A stretch of DNA of 64,000 bases from Virgibacillus indicus (GTDB taxonomy: Bacteria; Bacillota; Bacilli; Bacillales; Amphibacillaceae), in assembly GCF_002266285.1 (NCBI RefSeq), contig NZ_NPMS01000003.1, forward strand, positions 62,001 through 126,000. The letters run 5' to 3'. The notes below the pieces were generated by a model that was not told the DNA's origin, made no database searches, and saw only the letters and a list, made by a program, of their open reading frames with translations. This document shows positions 43,554 to 52,983 of this stretch, piece by piece (the first letter of the stretch is position 1; each line of letters begins with the position of its first letter). The translations under genes were made by a program, and so were the position numbers.

Positions 43554-44783
43554 TTACTTTTGCTCAAATAACCTGCAAATTTCCACAATCACATTTGCAG
43601 CTTTCTCCATATTATCAACGGAAATATATTCAAATTTACCGTGGAAGTTTTCTCCGCCTGTAAAAATATTCGGTGTTGGAAGTCCCATGTAAGAAAGCTG
43701 GGATCCGTCGGTTCCGCCGCGTACAGGTTTTACATCTGGTTTGATATCAAGATTTTTCATTGCTTGATGGGCAATATCAACAATCTCCTTAACAGGTTCA
43801 ATTTTCTCTTTCATATTATAGTATTGATCTGCCATTTCCAGTTCGACACTGTCCTCGCCGTAGGCTTCTTTCATTTCTGCTGTGAATTTTTCGATTGTTT
43901 GTTTTCGCTTCTTGAAGCTTTCTTTGTCAAAGTCCCGAATAATGTACGTTGTTTCTGTTCTTTCCACATCTCCGTTAACTGAAATTAAATGGTAAAATCC
44001 TTCATACTTTTCCGTGTGCTCAGGTGTTTCCTGTTTCGGAAATTTATTAATAAATTCTGCAGCCATTTTCCCTGAATTAACCATTTTATTTTTTGCAGTT
44101 CCTGGGTGAACACTATTTCCTTTGAAAATGACCTTGGCGGCTGCAGCGTTAAAGCTCTCATATTGTAATTCACCCAGCGGACCACCATCAACCGTATAAG
44201 CATAGGAGGCATCAAACCGGTCTACATCAAACTTATGTGGACCACGGCCAATTTCCTCATCAGGAGTAAAAGCCACACGAATTCTTCCATGCTTGATTTC
44301 AGGATGTTTGATTAAATAATCCATTGCCGTCATAATTTCTGCGATTCCAGCTTTGTTGTCTGCACCAAGCAATGTTGTCCCATCTGTGGTAATCAAGGTG
44401 TGACCTTTGTAGCCTGGAAGCTCAGGGAAATCCTTTGCAGACAATATCACGTTCAACTCTTTATTCAGAACAAGATCATTTCCATCAAAATTTTTGATTA
44501 TTTGCGGATTAACATTTTTACCGGTGAAATCGGTGGCTGTATCCACATGTGCCAGAAATCCAATTGTTGGAACGTCCTTGTCTGTATTTGCCGGAAGTGT
44601 TGCCATAACGTATCCATTGTCATCAGCTGCAGCATCATCCAGCCCGATTTTCTTTAATTCATCAATAAGTAAATTTGCCAGTTCAAACTGACCGGGGGTT
44701 GATGGTGTTGATTCACTGGCCTCACTGGATTGTGTATCTATTTTTGCGTATGTAGTAAAGCGTCTGATTATGTCTTCTTTCAT
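43554..44783 (-). CDS. pepT: Peptidase T (tripeptide aminopeptidase)
   Basis: 409-residue M20 zinc aminopeptidase releasing the N-terminal residue of tripeptides. Metal and catalytic motifs: [42 protein letters not shown] and a C-terminal [19 protein letters not shown] 44783 ([17 protein letters not shown]) matches the family N-terminus; two further ATG four codons upstream sit on or next to the AGGAG and are alternatives. Divergent from the GNAT operon. Cytosolic. Confidence 0.94.
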   Translation of the reverse strand: MKEDIIRRFTTYAKIDTQSSEASESTPSTPGQFELANLLIDELKKIGLDDAAADDNGYVMATLPANTDKDVPTIGFLAHVDTATDFTGKNVNPQIIKNFDGNDLVLNKELNVILSAKDFPELPGYKGHTLITTDGTTLLGADNKAGIAEIMTAMDYLIKHPEIKHGRIRVAFTPDEEIGRGPHKFDVDRFDASYAYTVDGGPLGELQYESFNAAAAKVIFKGNSVHPGTAKNKMVNSGKMAAEFINKFPKQETPEHTEKYEGFYHLISVNGDVERTETTYIIRDFDKESFKKRKQTIEKFTAEMKEAYGEDSVELEMADQYYNMKEKIEPVKEIVDIAHQAMKNLDIKPDVKPVRGGTDGSQLSYMGLPTPNIFTGGENFHGKFEYISVDNMEKAANVIVEICRLFEQK

Positions 44784-44902
44784 TGTCGTCATCATCTCCT
44801 ATGTTTTTAACTTTATTTTACTACAAATATATCGGGATACGAAAAATTTTAGAAAAGGAATTAGAATGTACGTATCGAATATATATGGAAGGAGTGATTA
44901 TT

Positions 44903-45403
44903 TTGTTTAGAGAAGCAGATCTGGAGGATGCCGGTGATTTAGCACAATTAATGAAGAAAGTGGAGAGTGAAAGTAATTACATGCTTTATGGGGCAGGGGA
45001 GAGAAATCCAACTCCTGAAAGTATGAAGAAAATGATTGAAGAACTAACTGGTCAGCGAAACTCTGCAGTTTTGGTTGCAGAGATAGATAATCACTTGGCC
45101 GGCTATCTTTATGCAATCGGTGGAACAGCAATTAAAAATAGGCATAGTGCTTACATCGTAATTGGAATACTAGCTTCATTTCAAAGGCAGGGTATTGGCA
45201 CAGGGTTATTTGAAAAACTCGAGTGTTGGGCTTTAAAACAACATATACATCGTTTAGAATTAACAGTAATTACTGAAAATATTGCAGGTGTTAAATTATA
45301 TGAAAAAGCAGGTTTTGAAATAGAAGGTGTGAAAAGAAATTCCCTGTATATGTATGAGAGATACTATGATGAATATTTTATGAGCAAATTACTGGAGGCG
45401 TAA
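44903..45403 (+). CDS. GNAT N-acetyltransferase
   Basis: 166-residue GNAT fold protein. The acetyl-CoA pyrophosphate loop is QRQGIG near 94-99, with ENIAGVKLYEKAGFEIEGV as the conserved C-terminal strand-helix-strand of RimI-like members. TTG 44903 follows GGAAGGAGTG; the upstream open frame overlaps the pepT promoter region and is not used. It begins a tight operon with a sulfurtransferase (2-nt gap) and tag. Substrate unknown. Confidence 0.8.
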   Translation: MFREADLEDAGDLAQLMKKVESESNYMLYGAGERNPTPESMKKMIEELTGQRNSAVLVAEIDNHLAGYLYAIGGTAIKNRHSAYIVIGILASFQRQGIGTGLFEKLECWALKQHIHRLELTVITENIAGVKLYEKAGFEIEGVKRNSLYMYERYYDEYFMSKLLEA

Positions 45404-45405
45404 GA

Positions 45406-46248
45406 ATGACTTACTTAATTAGTGTTAACCGATTTAAAAAAAGGCTGGAAAATAATCAAAATAATACAGTGATCGTGGATGTAAGGTTTCAATTAAATGA
45501 TCCGGATGCTGGAAGAAAAGCGTATTTAGATAATCATATACCCGGAGCAGTCTATATGGATTTGAACAAGGATTTATCCGGTCCCCCAGGAAAGCATGGG
45601 GGAAACCACCCACTTCCGGATATGAAAATGTTCACGGCGAAGATGGGGAAAATCGGCATTGACCATGATACGACAGTAGTTATTTACGATCAGGCCAATG
45701 ACATGTTTTCTGCCCGCCTGTGGTGGCTGCTCGATAGTCTGGGGCACGAAAAAGTATATGTATTAGACGGCGGTTACAATCGCTGGGTTGAAGAAGGAAA
45801 CAAAGCCACAGATGAAATTCCGGAGCTTGAGGCTAAGGAATTCAGGGCTGAGTTTCACGAAGACAATATCGTGGACATTGAAGAATTGAAGGAAAAGCTT
45901 GGTGAAGAACAAGCACTTTTAATTGATTCCAGAGCGAAAGAAAGGTACTTTGGAAAAACAGAACCTTTGTATGGAAAATCAGGGCATATCCCTGGTGCAA
46001 AAAACTTCTTTTGGAAGGATGTCCTAACTAGTGATGGCAATTGGAAGAAAAAAGAAGAACTCGAGGAAAATTTCTCATCCCTGCCAAAGGACAAAGAAAT
46101 CATTGTTTCCTGTGGATCGGGTGTATCCGCTTGCCCGAATATCCTTGCATTAAAATCATTAGGTTATTCAAATGTAAAGCTGTATCCAGGCAGTTTTAGT
46201 GATTGGATTTCTTATGAAGATAATAAAGTAGAGACAAAGGAAGAGTAG
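45406..46248 (+). CDS. Sulfurtransferase, tandem rhodanese (SseA-like)
   Basis: 280 residues, two rhodanese domains. The N-terminal one (VDVRFQLNDPDAG...YDQANDMFSARLWWLLDSLG) is inactive; the C-terminal one has the active-site loop CGSGVSA with catalytic Cys near 239, a form between thiosulfate and 3-mercaptopyruvate sulfurtransferases. It moves sulfane sulfur to cyanide or another thiophile. Middle gene of the GNAT-sulfurtransferase-tag operon; gap to tag is 1 nt. Confidence 0.88.
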   Translation: MTYLISVNRFKKRLENNQNNTVIVDVRFQLNDPDAGRKAYLDNHIPGAVYMDLNKDLSGPPGKHGGNHPLPDMKMFTAKMGKIGIDHDTTVVIYDQANDMFSARLWWLLDSLGHEKVYVLDGGYNRWVEEGNKATDEIPELEAKEFRAEFHEDNIVDIEELKEKLGEEQALLIDSRAKERYFGKTEPLYGKSGHIPGAKNFFWKDVLTSDGNWKKKEELEENFSSLPKDKEIIVSCGSGVSACPNILALKSLGYSNVKLYPGSFSDWISYEDNKVETKEE

Positions 46249-46249
46249 A

Positions 46250-46816
46250 ATGAATCAAAAGCGTTGTGAATGGGTCACAGGGGATCCAATTTATATTGAT
46301 TACCATGATAATGAATGGGGAAGACCGACCCATGATGACCGAAAACTGTTTGAGATGCTGTCACTGGAAGGCGCCCAAGCAGGGTTAAGCTGGATTACAA
46401 TTCTTAAAAGAAGAAATAATTACCGGAAAGCCTTTGATGGTTTTGATCCTGGAATCATCTATAAATATGATGAGGAGAAATTTGAAGAACTGATTCAAAA
46501 TGAAGGTATTATCCGAAACAGGCTTAAAATTCGTTCGGTCATCACGAATGCTGAAGCCTTTTTACAGGTGAAGGAAAAATACGGCAGTTTTGATTCATAT
46601 ATCTGGCAATTTGTTGATGGAAAACCAATTGTAAATGATTGGAAAACACACGCAGAAGTACCTGCCGCCACAAAAGAATCAGAGCAAATGAGCAAAGACT
46701 TGAAAAGAAGAGGATTTAAATTTGTCGGACCGACGATTTGTTATGCATTTATGCAGGCGACAGGCATGGTTAATGATCATATCAGGAATTGCTATTTACA
46801 TCCTGGAAACCAATGA
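46250..46816 (+). CDS. tag: DNA-3-methyladenine glycosylase I
   Basis: 188-residue helix-hairpin-helix glycosylase that excises 3-methyladenine. Conserved blocks: CEWVTGDP near the N-terminus (zinc Cys), YHDNEWGRPTHDDRKLFE, EGAQAGLSWITILKRR, and the C-terminal GFKFVGPTICYAFMQATGMVNDH (zinc His and substrate pocket). Family length is normal. Last gene of its operon, ended by the terminator at 46846. Confidence 0.94.
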   Translation: MNQKRCEWVTGDPIYIDYHDNEWGRPTHDDRKLFEMLSLEGAQAGLSWITILKRRNNYRKAFDGFDPGIIYKYDEEKFEELIQNEGIIRNRLKIRSVITNAEAFLQVKEKYGSFDSYIWQFVDGKPIVNDWKTHAEVPAATKESEQMSKDLKRRGFKFVGPTICYAFMQATGMVNDHIRNCYLHPGNQ

Positions 46817-46845
46817 AATTGTTGAGAAATCTGCAGCATAAAGAA

Positions 46846-46882
46846 AAGTAGCTGCCGGCTCAAATCCGGCAGCTGCTTTTCA
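46846..46882. terminator. Bidirectional terminator
   Basis: AGCTGCCGG pairs with CCGGCAGCT, A-run on one side and TTTT on the other, between tag and the convergent chemotaxis receptor. Confidence 0.85.
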
Positions 46883-46887
46883 CTGTT

Positions 46888-48633
46888 CTATACAAACTTA
46901 AATGCTTTTAGTTCCTCATGCAGCTGTTCAGCTAGTTTTGCGAGATCATCCGCACTGTAGGAAACTTCCTCCATGGAGCTTGAGGTTTGCTGTGCAGAAG
47001 CAGCGGCTTGTTCAACCCCAGCAGCAGATTCCTCTGATACAGAAGCAATTTCTTCAATCAGATTATTCATATTCACACTATTTTCAGTGATATCCTTAAG
47101 ATTTGTTGAGATTAAAGTAATTTTATTAATCATTTCTGTAACAGAATCATTTATTGTTTCAAAGCTTCTTCCTGTCTCCTCGATCTGGGTAGTCCCTGCA
47201 TGAACCTCACTATAGCCTTTGTTTAAGGTACCAACCACCTGATCTGTTTCGGACTGAATATTTTTTACAATAGAAGTAATTTCTCCAACGGAAGATGCTA
47301 CCTGATCAGAAAGCTTTCTTACTTCGTCAGCTACAACGGCAAATCCTCTTCCATGTTCACCGGCTCTTGCTGCTTCAATTGCGGCATTTAATGATAATAA
47401 ATTTGTTTGATCGGCAATATCTTTGATAACAAGTACTAGTTTGGAAATTTCTGCCGATTGTTTATCCAATCCTTGAACTTTTTGTACGGATTCAGCAACA
47501 ATCGAATCAATTCGCTTCATTTGGTCTACTGATTTTTTCATAAGCTCTGTACCATCAGCAGTTAAAGAAAGAACCGCATCTGAGCTAACGGAAACTACCT
47601 GACCATTTTGTTCCGAAGTTCGAACTTTTTGTACAAAATCATTCATACTTTCAGCAAGGTCAGAAGCACTATTGGCTTGAGTTTCCGCGCCTGTAGAAAT
47701 TTCCTCCATCGTCGTTGCTATTTGTTCATTACCTTCTTTTACTTCATTTGCTGATTGTTTTAATTCATCACTTTTCTTCTGTACAGAAGTTGAAGCAGAG
47801 GCGACTTTATAAAGAACACCATGAATATTATCCTTCATCTGGTTAACAGCAGATGCTAATTGGCCAATCTCATCTCTTCCTTCATAGTTTACAGATTTAA
47901 CCTTTAAATTTCCTTCAGCCAGTTGTGATGTTGTGTTTACTATATTTTTTAACCCTGATGAAATTCTCAGGCTGATTAAAATCATAAGTATGATCCCAAT
48001 TATAATAGCAGAAATGTTGGCTATAGTTAAAATAATTATACTAGAATTTATACTGCTTTTTGAGTTTTGTACGGTATCCGCTTGTTCATTTCTAATAACC
48101 TGCATTAATTCATTTACAAATCCTACAGTCTCAGATCTTAATTCAGAAGAACGATTTCTTATGGAAGCAGCCATATACTGCTGATCACTTTCAACTGCTT
48201 CACTAATTTCGCCAAAAAATAGATCATTTGTCTTGTTGTCATTTTCGATAATCGTATTAAATAATGATGTTTGCTTTTCTGAATTCATAGTTGATGCCAG
48301 TTTTTCTGTCAACGCATCAAATTCTTGCTGATATTCGGTAAATGCATCCACATATCTTGTGCTGCCTGTCAGCAGATAATCGGCAATTTGGACATCTTTT
48401 ATTTGAACGATTGAAGCAAGTTCCGCCATATCACTGAAGCGCTTGCTTTGCTGCTCGACAGCGTCTATTCCTTTTTGACCCGCATTTAATTGAAGAAATA
48501 CGACAACAGTTGCAATTATTATAAGTACGGCTGAAGCAAAAAATCCTGTTAAATATTTCGGACCTATCCTAATATTTCTCCAGCTGAATAAAGCTTTCCG
48601 GCTTTTCAGTTTTTTTATTTTATTTTTTCTCAT
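46888..48633 (-). CDS. Methyl-accepting chemotaxis protein
   Basis: 581-residue membrane receptor: TM1 near 28-50, a helical extracellular domain of about 145 residues of the four-helix-bundle type, TM2 near 198-222, HAMP ([21 protein letters not shown]), then a long coiled-coil signalling domain with the hairpin tip [38 protein letters not shown]. It passes ligand state to CheW/CheA. No chemotaxis genes are adjacent. The ligand is not predictable. Confidence 0.9.
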   Translation of the reverse strand: MRKNKIKKLKSRKALFSWRNIRIGPKYLTGFFASAVLIIIATVVVFLQLNAGQKGIDAVEQQSKRFSDMAELASIVQIKDVQIADYLLTGSTRYVDAFTEYQQEFDALTEKLASTMNSEKQTSLFNTIIENDNKTNDLFFGEISEAVESDQQYMAASIRNRSSELRSETVGFVNELMQVIRNEQADTVQNSKSSINSSIIILTIANISAIIIGIILMILISLRISSGLKNIVNTTSQLAEGNLKVKSVNYEGRDEIGQLASAVNQMKDNIHGVLYKVASASTSVQKKSDELKQSANEVKEGNEQIATTMEEISTGAETQANSASDLAESMNDFVQKVRTSEQNGQVVSVSSDAVLSLTADGTELMKKSVDQMKRIDSIVAESVQKVQGLDKQSAEISKLVLVIKDIADQTNLLSLNAAIEAARAGEHGRGFAVVADEVRKLSDQVASSVGEITSIVKNIQSETDQVVGTLNKGYSEVHAGTTQIEETGRSFETINDSVTEMINKITLISTNLKDITENSVNMNNLIEEIASVSEESAAGVEQAAASAQQTSSSMEEVSYSADDLAKLAEQLHEELKAFKFV

Positions 48634-48743
48634 ATGTATCCCCCGAAATAGAAAGTCTTTTTTCTTATATCGGCATATATTTGTAAGAATTAAGAACTAT
48701 TTTTTTATTTTTGTAAAAACTGAAAATAATATAATTCTGGATA

Positions 48744-48772
48744 TTGACTATATCTCTAAATTCCAATAAAAT
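48744..48772 (+). promoter_or_regulatory. Sigma-A promoter for the ABC-F leader
   Basis: TTGACT (48744-48749), 17-nt spacer, TAAAAT (48767-48772); predicted start about 48779, giving a leader of about 360 nt before the ABC-F start. Confidence 0.7.
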
Positions 48773-48802
48773 AAAATTAATTGAAATGAGGAGGTGGGTT
48801 AG

Positions 48803-48916
48803 ATGAATCATACTGGTAGCATGACAAAATTCAGAGAATATCTCTGTATTCGTTATGCGATTTTTTCCACTATTTTTGTCCAAGGGGGAAGTCTGCCCTT
48901 TTTTAATACAAATTAA
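48803..48916 (+). CDS. Possible leader peptide of the ABC-F gene, 37 residues
   Basis: ATG 48803 is 6 nt after the very strong RBS GAGGAGGTGG and about 24 nt after a predicted transcription start. The frame encodes 37 residues (MNHTGSMTKFREYLCIRYAI...SLPFFNTN) and ends at TAA. Its last third overlaps an AAGGG...CCCTTTTTT hairpin. Two more hairpins and a T-run follow before the ABC-F gene. The layout suggests a translated leader for ribosome-mediated attenuation; no conserved family is recognised. Confidence 0.45.
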   Translation: MNHTGSMTKFREYLCIRYAIFSTIFVQGGSLPFFNTN

Positions 48917-49004
48917 TGGAAAAATACCAGTAAGAGACATCTGCCTGCTATCGGAATATATTTTGCAGTAAAGAAAGTATATCCATATTTCTTTCTGCAT
49001 AAGT

Positions 49005-49054
49005 GCAACTAAGGCATCGCCCAAAGGCCTGGCGAATGCCAAGTTTTCTAATAG
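49005..49054. repeat. Short hairpin repeat (copy 2)
   Basis: tgcaactaaggcatcgccca through gaatgccaagttttctaatag: stem GGCAT-CGCC / GGCG-ATGCC. It shares 5' caactaaggc and 3' gccaagttttctaatag with 38663-38704. It lies inside the ABC-F leader. Confidence 0.5.
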
Positions 49055-49056
49055 TG

Positions 49057-49090
49057 GACGTCAGGGGTTTATCTCTTGGCGTCTTTTTTT
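49057..49090 (+). terminator. Candidate attenuator terminator before the ABC-F gene
   Basis: GACGTCA (49057-49063) pairs with TGGCGTC (49077-49083, one G-U pair) followed by seven T, 49 nt upstream of the ABC-F ATG and downstream of the leader ORF. Confidence 0.6.
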
Positions 49091-49138
49091 ATGCACTGAA
49101 AGGAAAGATGGTCTCTTCTATATCGGAGGAAGAGGAAA

Positions 49139-50767
49139 ATGATTATATGCAGTATACAGAATGTTGCACAAACCTTTGGTGCAAATACAATTTTTAATGA
49201 TATTACTTGTGAAATTAAACATGGCGAACGAATTGGTTTAATTGGAAGAAATGGTGAAGGAAAATCAAGCCTGCTAGATTTAATAGCAGGAAAAACGGAA
49301 CCTTCAGCAGGAAAGGTTACTTGGAAAAAAGGATTGACCACTGGATTGCTTGAACAAAGCCCAGATGTTGAAGATGAAAAAATAGTGGAGGCATTACTTT
49401 TTGATGTTTTTACTTTATTAAATTATTTGCGGGTAAAAATGACAGACTTGGAAAGGAGAATGGCAAGCGAGACAAATCCGGAGAAACTAAGCAGGTATAT
49501 AGAAAAATATGGTGACTTGCAGGAAAAGTTTCAAAAGGATGGCGGCTATGAAATCGATGCACAGGTAAGAAGGATCATGAGCGGTTTGCAGATGGAGGAA
49601 TTGGCGCTTAAAAAATGGCAGCAATTAAGTGGTGGCGAACGGACAAAGGTTGGCCTGGCAAGACTGTTATTGAAAGCGCCGGATTTATTATTGCTTGATG
49701 AACCGACAAATCATTTAGACTTTCTGGCAATAGAATGGCTGACAAATTTCATAAATCAGTATGATGGAACAGTAGTTATCGTTTCACATGATCGCTATTT
49801 TTTAGACGAAACAGTTTCATCAATTGCAGAAATAGATCAAGGTGAATTAATTAGATACCATACAAACTATACGAATTATGTAAAAGAACGGGAAGAACGA
49901 TTGCTTCAGGAGTTTCAGCAATATCAGGATCAGCAAAAGAAGATTAAAAAAATGAAAGAAACTATCAAACGGTTAAAAGAGTGGGCGAACCAGGCAAATC
50001 CCCCAAATGATGGATTACACCGACGTGCGAAAAGTATGGAAAAGGCTTTAGCCAGAATAGAGACATTAAAGAGGCCAATTCTGGAACAAAAAAAGATCAG
50101 CCTCGACTTTCATATGAACAAACGCAGTGGGAAAGATGTCGTTATAATGGAAGAGGTCAGTAAGCAATACAAGGATAAAAAGTTGTTTGATCATTTGAAT
50201 TTACATGTTAGATTTCAAGAACGGATTGCGATCATTGGTGAAAATGGCACTGGTAAGTCGACGATATTAAAAATGATATTAGGGACGGTAACGGAAGATC
50301 AAGGAATAGTAAAGCTGGGGAGCGGCCTGTCGATTGGATTTCTTTCCCAGCATATGCTGGAGATGGATGGTGATCAAACTGTTCTGGATGAATTCAGGAA
50401 GTATGTACATGTTACTGAAGGGGATGCAAGAGGAATTTTAGCTAAGTTTCTTTTTTATGGGAGTTCCGTCTTTCAGAAGGTTAGCAGTATAAGTGGTGGA
50501 GAGCGGATGCGTTTGCGATTGGCAGAACTTGTTCATCAGAACCATAATCTATTAGTCCTAGATGAACCTACCAACCATTTAGATATTGAGTCTAAAGAAG
50601 TTCTGGAAGAGGCATTGGAACAATTTGACGGAACAATTATAACTGTTTCCCATGACCGGTATTTCCTGGACAGAATTTTCCCTGTTACGTATCTGCTTTC
50701 AGGTAAGACTCTAAAAAGATATGAAGGGAATTATACGTTTATCCGGGAGAAGTGGATAGAGATCTAA
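49139..50767 (+). CDS. ABC-F family ATPase
   Basis: 542-residue soluble protein with two ABC domains and no membrane segment. Domain 1: Walker A GRNGEGKSS near 37-45, signature LSGGERTKVGLARLL, Walker B LLLLDEPTNHLDF. The linker (about 250-320) is Lys/Arg/Glu-rich with EFQQYQDQQKKIKKMKETIK, the inter-domain arm that contacts the ribosome in this family. Domain 2: Walker A GENGTGKST, signature ISGGERMRLRLAEL, Walker B LLVLDEPTNHLD. RBS GGAGG precedes ATG 49139. ABC-F proteins act on translating ribosomes, either as housekeeping factors or by removing antibiotics; the attenuator-like leader favours an inducible role. Subclass not decided. Confidence 0.88.
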   Translation: MIICSIQNVAQTFGANTIFNDITCEIKHGERIGLIGRNGEGKSSLLDLIAGKTEPSAGKVTWKKGLTTGLLEQSPDVEDEKIVEALLFDVFTLLNYLRVKMTDLERRMASETNPEKLSRYIEKYGDLQEKFQKDGGYEIDAQVRRIMSGLQMEELALKKWQQLSGGERTKVGLARLLLKAPDLLLLDEPTNHLDFLAIEWLTNFINQYDGTVVIVSHDRYFLDETVSSIAEIDQGELIRYHTNYTNYVKEREERLLQEFQQYQDQQKKIKKMKETIKRLKEWANQANPPNDGLHRRAKSMEKALARIETLKRPILEQKKISLDFHMNKRSGKDVVIMEEVSKQYKDKKLFDHLNLHVRFQERIAIIGENGTGKSTILKMILGTVTEDQGIVKLGSGLSIGFLSQHMLEMDGDQTVLDEFRKYVHVTEGDARGILAKFLFYGSSVFQKVSSISGGERMRLRLAELVHQNHNLLVLDEPTNHLDIESKEVLEEALEQFDGTIITVSHDRYFLDRIFPVTYLLSGKTLKRYEGNYTFIREKWIEI

Positions 50768-50797
50768 GCAATTATAAAAACCTGAGAGGAGCAGAAT

Positions 50798-51670
50798 ATG
50801 TTTAAACTAATAAGCGGAAAAGACCTCGCGATAACAAATGCAGCAAATTTCATTTCAAGATTAAACCAGAAGAAAACACATCATATTGGATTTTGTGGTA
50901 CAGATATACAGGAAATCTCCAAATCGATTCAGGAAGATTTGGAGGACATTACTTACAAAGATAGCTTTATAGGTGCAACTGTAAATGGAGAATTAGTTGG
51001 ATTAATTGGTGCAGATGTTGACCTGGGGGATGGAAGTGCTGAAGTTTGGGGCCCCTTTGTTGACGAATCACAGGCTGTTGATGTCGCACTAAAAATGTGG
51101 GAGAAGCTTCTGGAGTTATTGCCAGGTGCTGTTAAACACTTCATTCTTTTTCCGAATCTCGAAAATAAACTTGTAAGCTCATTTGCGGAGATACTTCAAT
51201 TTGAACAACAAACAGATCAAATCATTCTCTCAATCACTGAGTCTCAGGCTCTGACTTATGATGGTCAGCATGAAGAGTTGATGGAAGCAGATCATAAGCT
51301 ATTTAAATCCTTGCATGATATTGCTTTCCCGGACACTTATTATGATGGACAGGAAATAATTGAGAGAATAAACGATACGCAAAAGGTGTTTGTAATGAAA
51401 GATTCAGGAAGACTGGCAGGCTATGTTTATGCAGAAGCAGATCCAGAGTTTGGTGATGCTTCCATAGAATTTATAGCAGTTGATCCTTTGATGCGTGGGG
51501 GAGGCTATGGAAGGAAACTTTTAACTGCAGCTGTGAAATGGCTGTTTAGCTTTGGTTCGATTAATACAATTACATTGTGTGTAGCGGATGATAATCCAGG
51601 TGCGATTAAATTGTACCAATCGGCAGGATTCCAGGTAGAGCACAGGCTGCATTATTTTACAAAAGAGTGA
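50798..51670 (+). CDS. GNAT acetyltransferase, probably duplicated domain
   Basis: 290 residues. The C-terminal half is a clear GNAT domain: AVDPLMRGGGYGRKLL (acetyl-CoA loop near 226-241) and ADDNPGAIKLYQSAGFQVEHR. The N-terminal half (TVNGELVGLIGADVDLGDGSAEVWGPFVD) resembles a degenerate GNAT core, giving a tandem form. RBS GAGAGGAG precedes ATG 50798, 30 nt after the ABC-F stop, so the two are probably cotranscribed. Substrate unknown. Confidence 0.8.
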   Translation: MFKLISGKDLAITNAANFISRLNQKKTHHIGFCGTDIQEISKSIQEDLEDITYKDSFIGATVNGELVGLIGADVDLGDGSAEVWGPFVDESQAVDVALKMWEKLLELLPGAVKHFILFPNLENKLVSSFAEILQFEQQTDQIILSITESQALTYDGQHEELMEADHKLFKSLHDIAFPDTYYDGQEIIERINDTQKVFVMKDSGRLAGYVYAEADPEFGDASIEFIAVDPLMRGGGYGRKLLTAAVKWLFSFGSINTITLCVADDNPGAIKLYQSAGFQVEHRLHYFTKE

Positions 51671-51680
51671 TAATATAAAA

Positions 51681-51712
51681 ACAAGGAATCCTTACAAACA
51701 CGGGATTCCTTG
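51681..51712. terminator. Bidirectional terminator
   Basis: AAGGAATCC pairs with GGATTCCTT between the convergent GNAT and ddh genes. Confidence 0.75.
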
Positions 51713-51717
51713 ATTTA

Positions 51718-52704
51718 TTATAAATAATCTCTGCGCAGTTCTGCAGCTGACTTCGGTGAAATATATCCTGGTGCAACATCATAAACAGTTTTTGCACCTT
51801 TTTGTCCTTCTTTATTTAATCTGTGAGCAGCACGTGCATAGGCTGTCAGTACACTAGCAGTAAACTCGGGGTTACTGTCCAGTTTTAAACTGTATTCAAC
51901 AATCTGATTATTGCCTTCTCCAGTTTTACCACTGCGAATGACAAATCCACCATGTGGCATAGCGGAGTGGTTTTGTTTCAATTCCTCATCTGAAATAAAA
52001 TGAACTGTTGTTTCATAATCTGCGAAGTAATTAGGCATTGTTTTTATTTCCTGTTCAATTTTCTGCTGATCTGCACCATCTTCTGCAACAATATAGCATT
52101 CACGGACATGGCGGTCATTCTTGGATACTGCTGGATTTTCGCCATTTCTTACCTGCTCAATCACTTTTTCGGAAGGGATTGTATATTGAACACCATTTTT
52201 AACACCTTCCACTCTTCTTACCGCATCCGAATGGCCTTGGCTTAATCCTTTGCCCCAAAATGTGTAGGTTTCACCTTCAGTCAAAAGTGCCTCAGACATT
52301 ACCCGATTGATGGAAAACATCCCTGGATCCCAGCCGACTGAAATAATATTTGTTTTTCCACTTTCCTGTGCGACCTTGTCAACAGAAGCGAAGTACTCAG
52401 GAATTTTTGCATGGGTGTCGTAGCTGTCTATTGTATTAAACATTTTAGCAAAATGAGGGACCTGTTCCGGGAGGTCCGTAGCAGAACCGCCGCATAAAAT
52501 CATTACATCTATCTTATCAGTATAATTTTTCGCCTCATCAGTATGTACTACCTTTACACCTTCATTGATTACCTGTACACTGTCAGGATTCCTTCGTGTG
52601 AAAACAGCAACAAGCTCCATATCAGATTGCTGCATAACAGCCGCCTCGGTACCTCTGCCTAAATTTCCATATCCTACAATACCGATTCTTATTTTTCCTG
52701 CCAT
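51718..52704 (-). CDS. ddh: meso-Diaminopimelate D-dehydrogenase
   Basis: 328 residues, NADPH enzyme that reductively aminates L-tetrahydrodipicolinate to meso-DAP in one step. Rossmann motif GYGNLGRG near 11-18, CGGSATDLPEQ, SVGWDPGMFSINR, and a C-terminal NPEFTASVLTAYARAAHRL match characterised Ddh proteins closely. It offers a shortcut to lysine and cell-wall DAP beside the usual acetylase route. ATG 52704 follows GGAGGGG. Monocistronic. Confidence 0.93.
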   Translation of the reverse strand: MAGKIRIGIVGYGNLGRGTEAAVMQQSDMELVAVFTRRNPDSVQVINEGVKVVHTDEAKNYTDKIDVMILCGGSATDLPEQVPHFAKMFNTIDSYDTHAKIPEYFASVDKVAQESGKTNIISVGWDPGMFSINRVMSEALLTEGETYTFWGKGLSQGHSDAVRRVEGVKNGVQYTIPSEKVIEQVRNGENPAVSKNDRHVRECYIVAEDGADQQKIEQEIKTMPNYFADYETTVHFISDEELKQNHSAMPHGGFVIRSGKTGEGNNQIVEYSLKLDSNPEFTASVLTAYARAAHRLNKEGQKGAKTVYDVAPGYISPKSAAELRRDYL

Positions 52705-52876
52705 TTTTTCCCCTCCACTTAAGATAAAGTTTCTATTTTTTAATACTACCTTTTTTAATTTTTATGTGCAATTCTCACGAGTTATTTTCTAAAATATCAA
52801 AAAAAGATGGTATCTGCTATATGAATTGTAGTAAACTATAACTGAAGTTCATTCATTTTGGAAGGAGTGGTGCAGT

Positions 52877-52945
52877 ATGACTGTATTTAATCAAATTTTA
52901 TTTAACCAAAGCACTGGAATCAAAATGGAGGAACAGTCGGTTTAA
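52877..52945 (+). CDS. Leader peptide before rsgA, 22 residues
   Basis: ATG 52877 sits behind the strong RBS GGAAGGAGTGG. The frame encodes MTVFNQILFNQSTGIKMEEQ-SV and ends at TAA 52945, 7 nt before a perfect hairpin that captures the rsgA ribosome binding site. This is the arrangement of translational attenuators such as the cat and erm leaders. The coding status rests on RBS and context, not on any recognised family. Confidence 0.5.
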   Translation: MTVFNQILFNQSTGIKMEEQSV

Positions 52946-52952
52946 CGTTGAC

Positions 52953-52978
52953 TTTTCCTCCAAAAACTAGGAGGAAAA
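52953..52978 (+). promoter_or_regulatory. Hairpin sequestering the rsgA ribosome binding site
   Basis: TTTTCCTCC (52953-52961), loop AAAAACTA, GGAGGAAAA (52970-52978): a perfect 9-bp stem whose 3' arm holds the GGAGG used for TTG 52984. A ribosome paused late in the 22-codon leader would cover or open the 5' arm. Confidence 0.7.
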
Positions 52979-52983
52979 TAGTA

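Noticed and set aside
48665-49042. 125-codon minus-strand frame
   Set aside because: It overlaps the predicted ABC-F promoter and leader on the other strand, has no good RBS and no recognisable domain.
52948-52983. Upstream TTG start for rsgA
   Set aside because: It would translate the RBS-masking hairpin and has no ribosome binding site at proper spacing.
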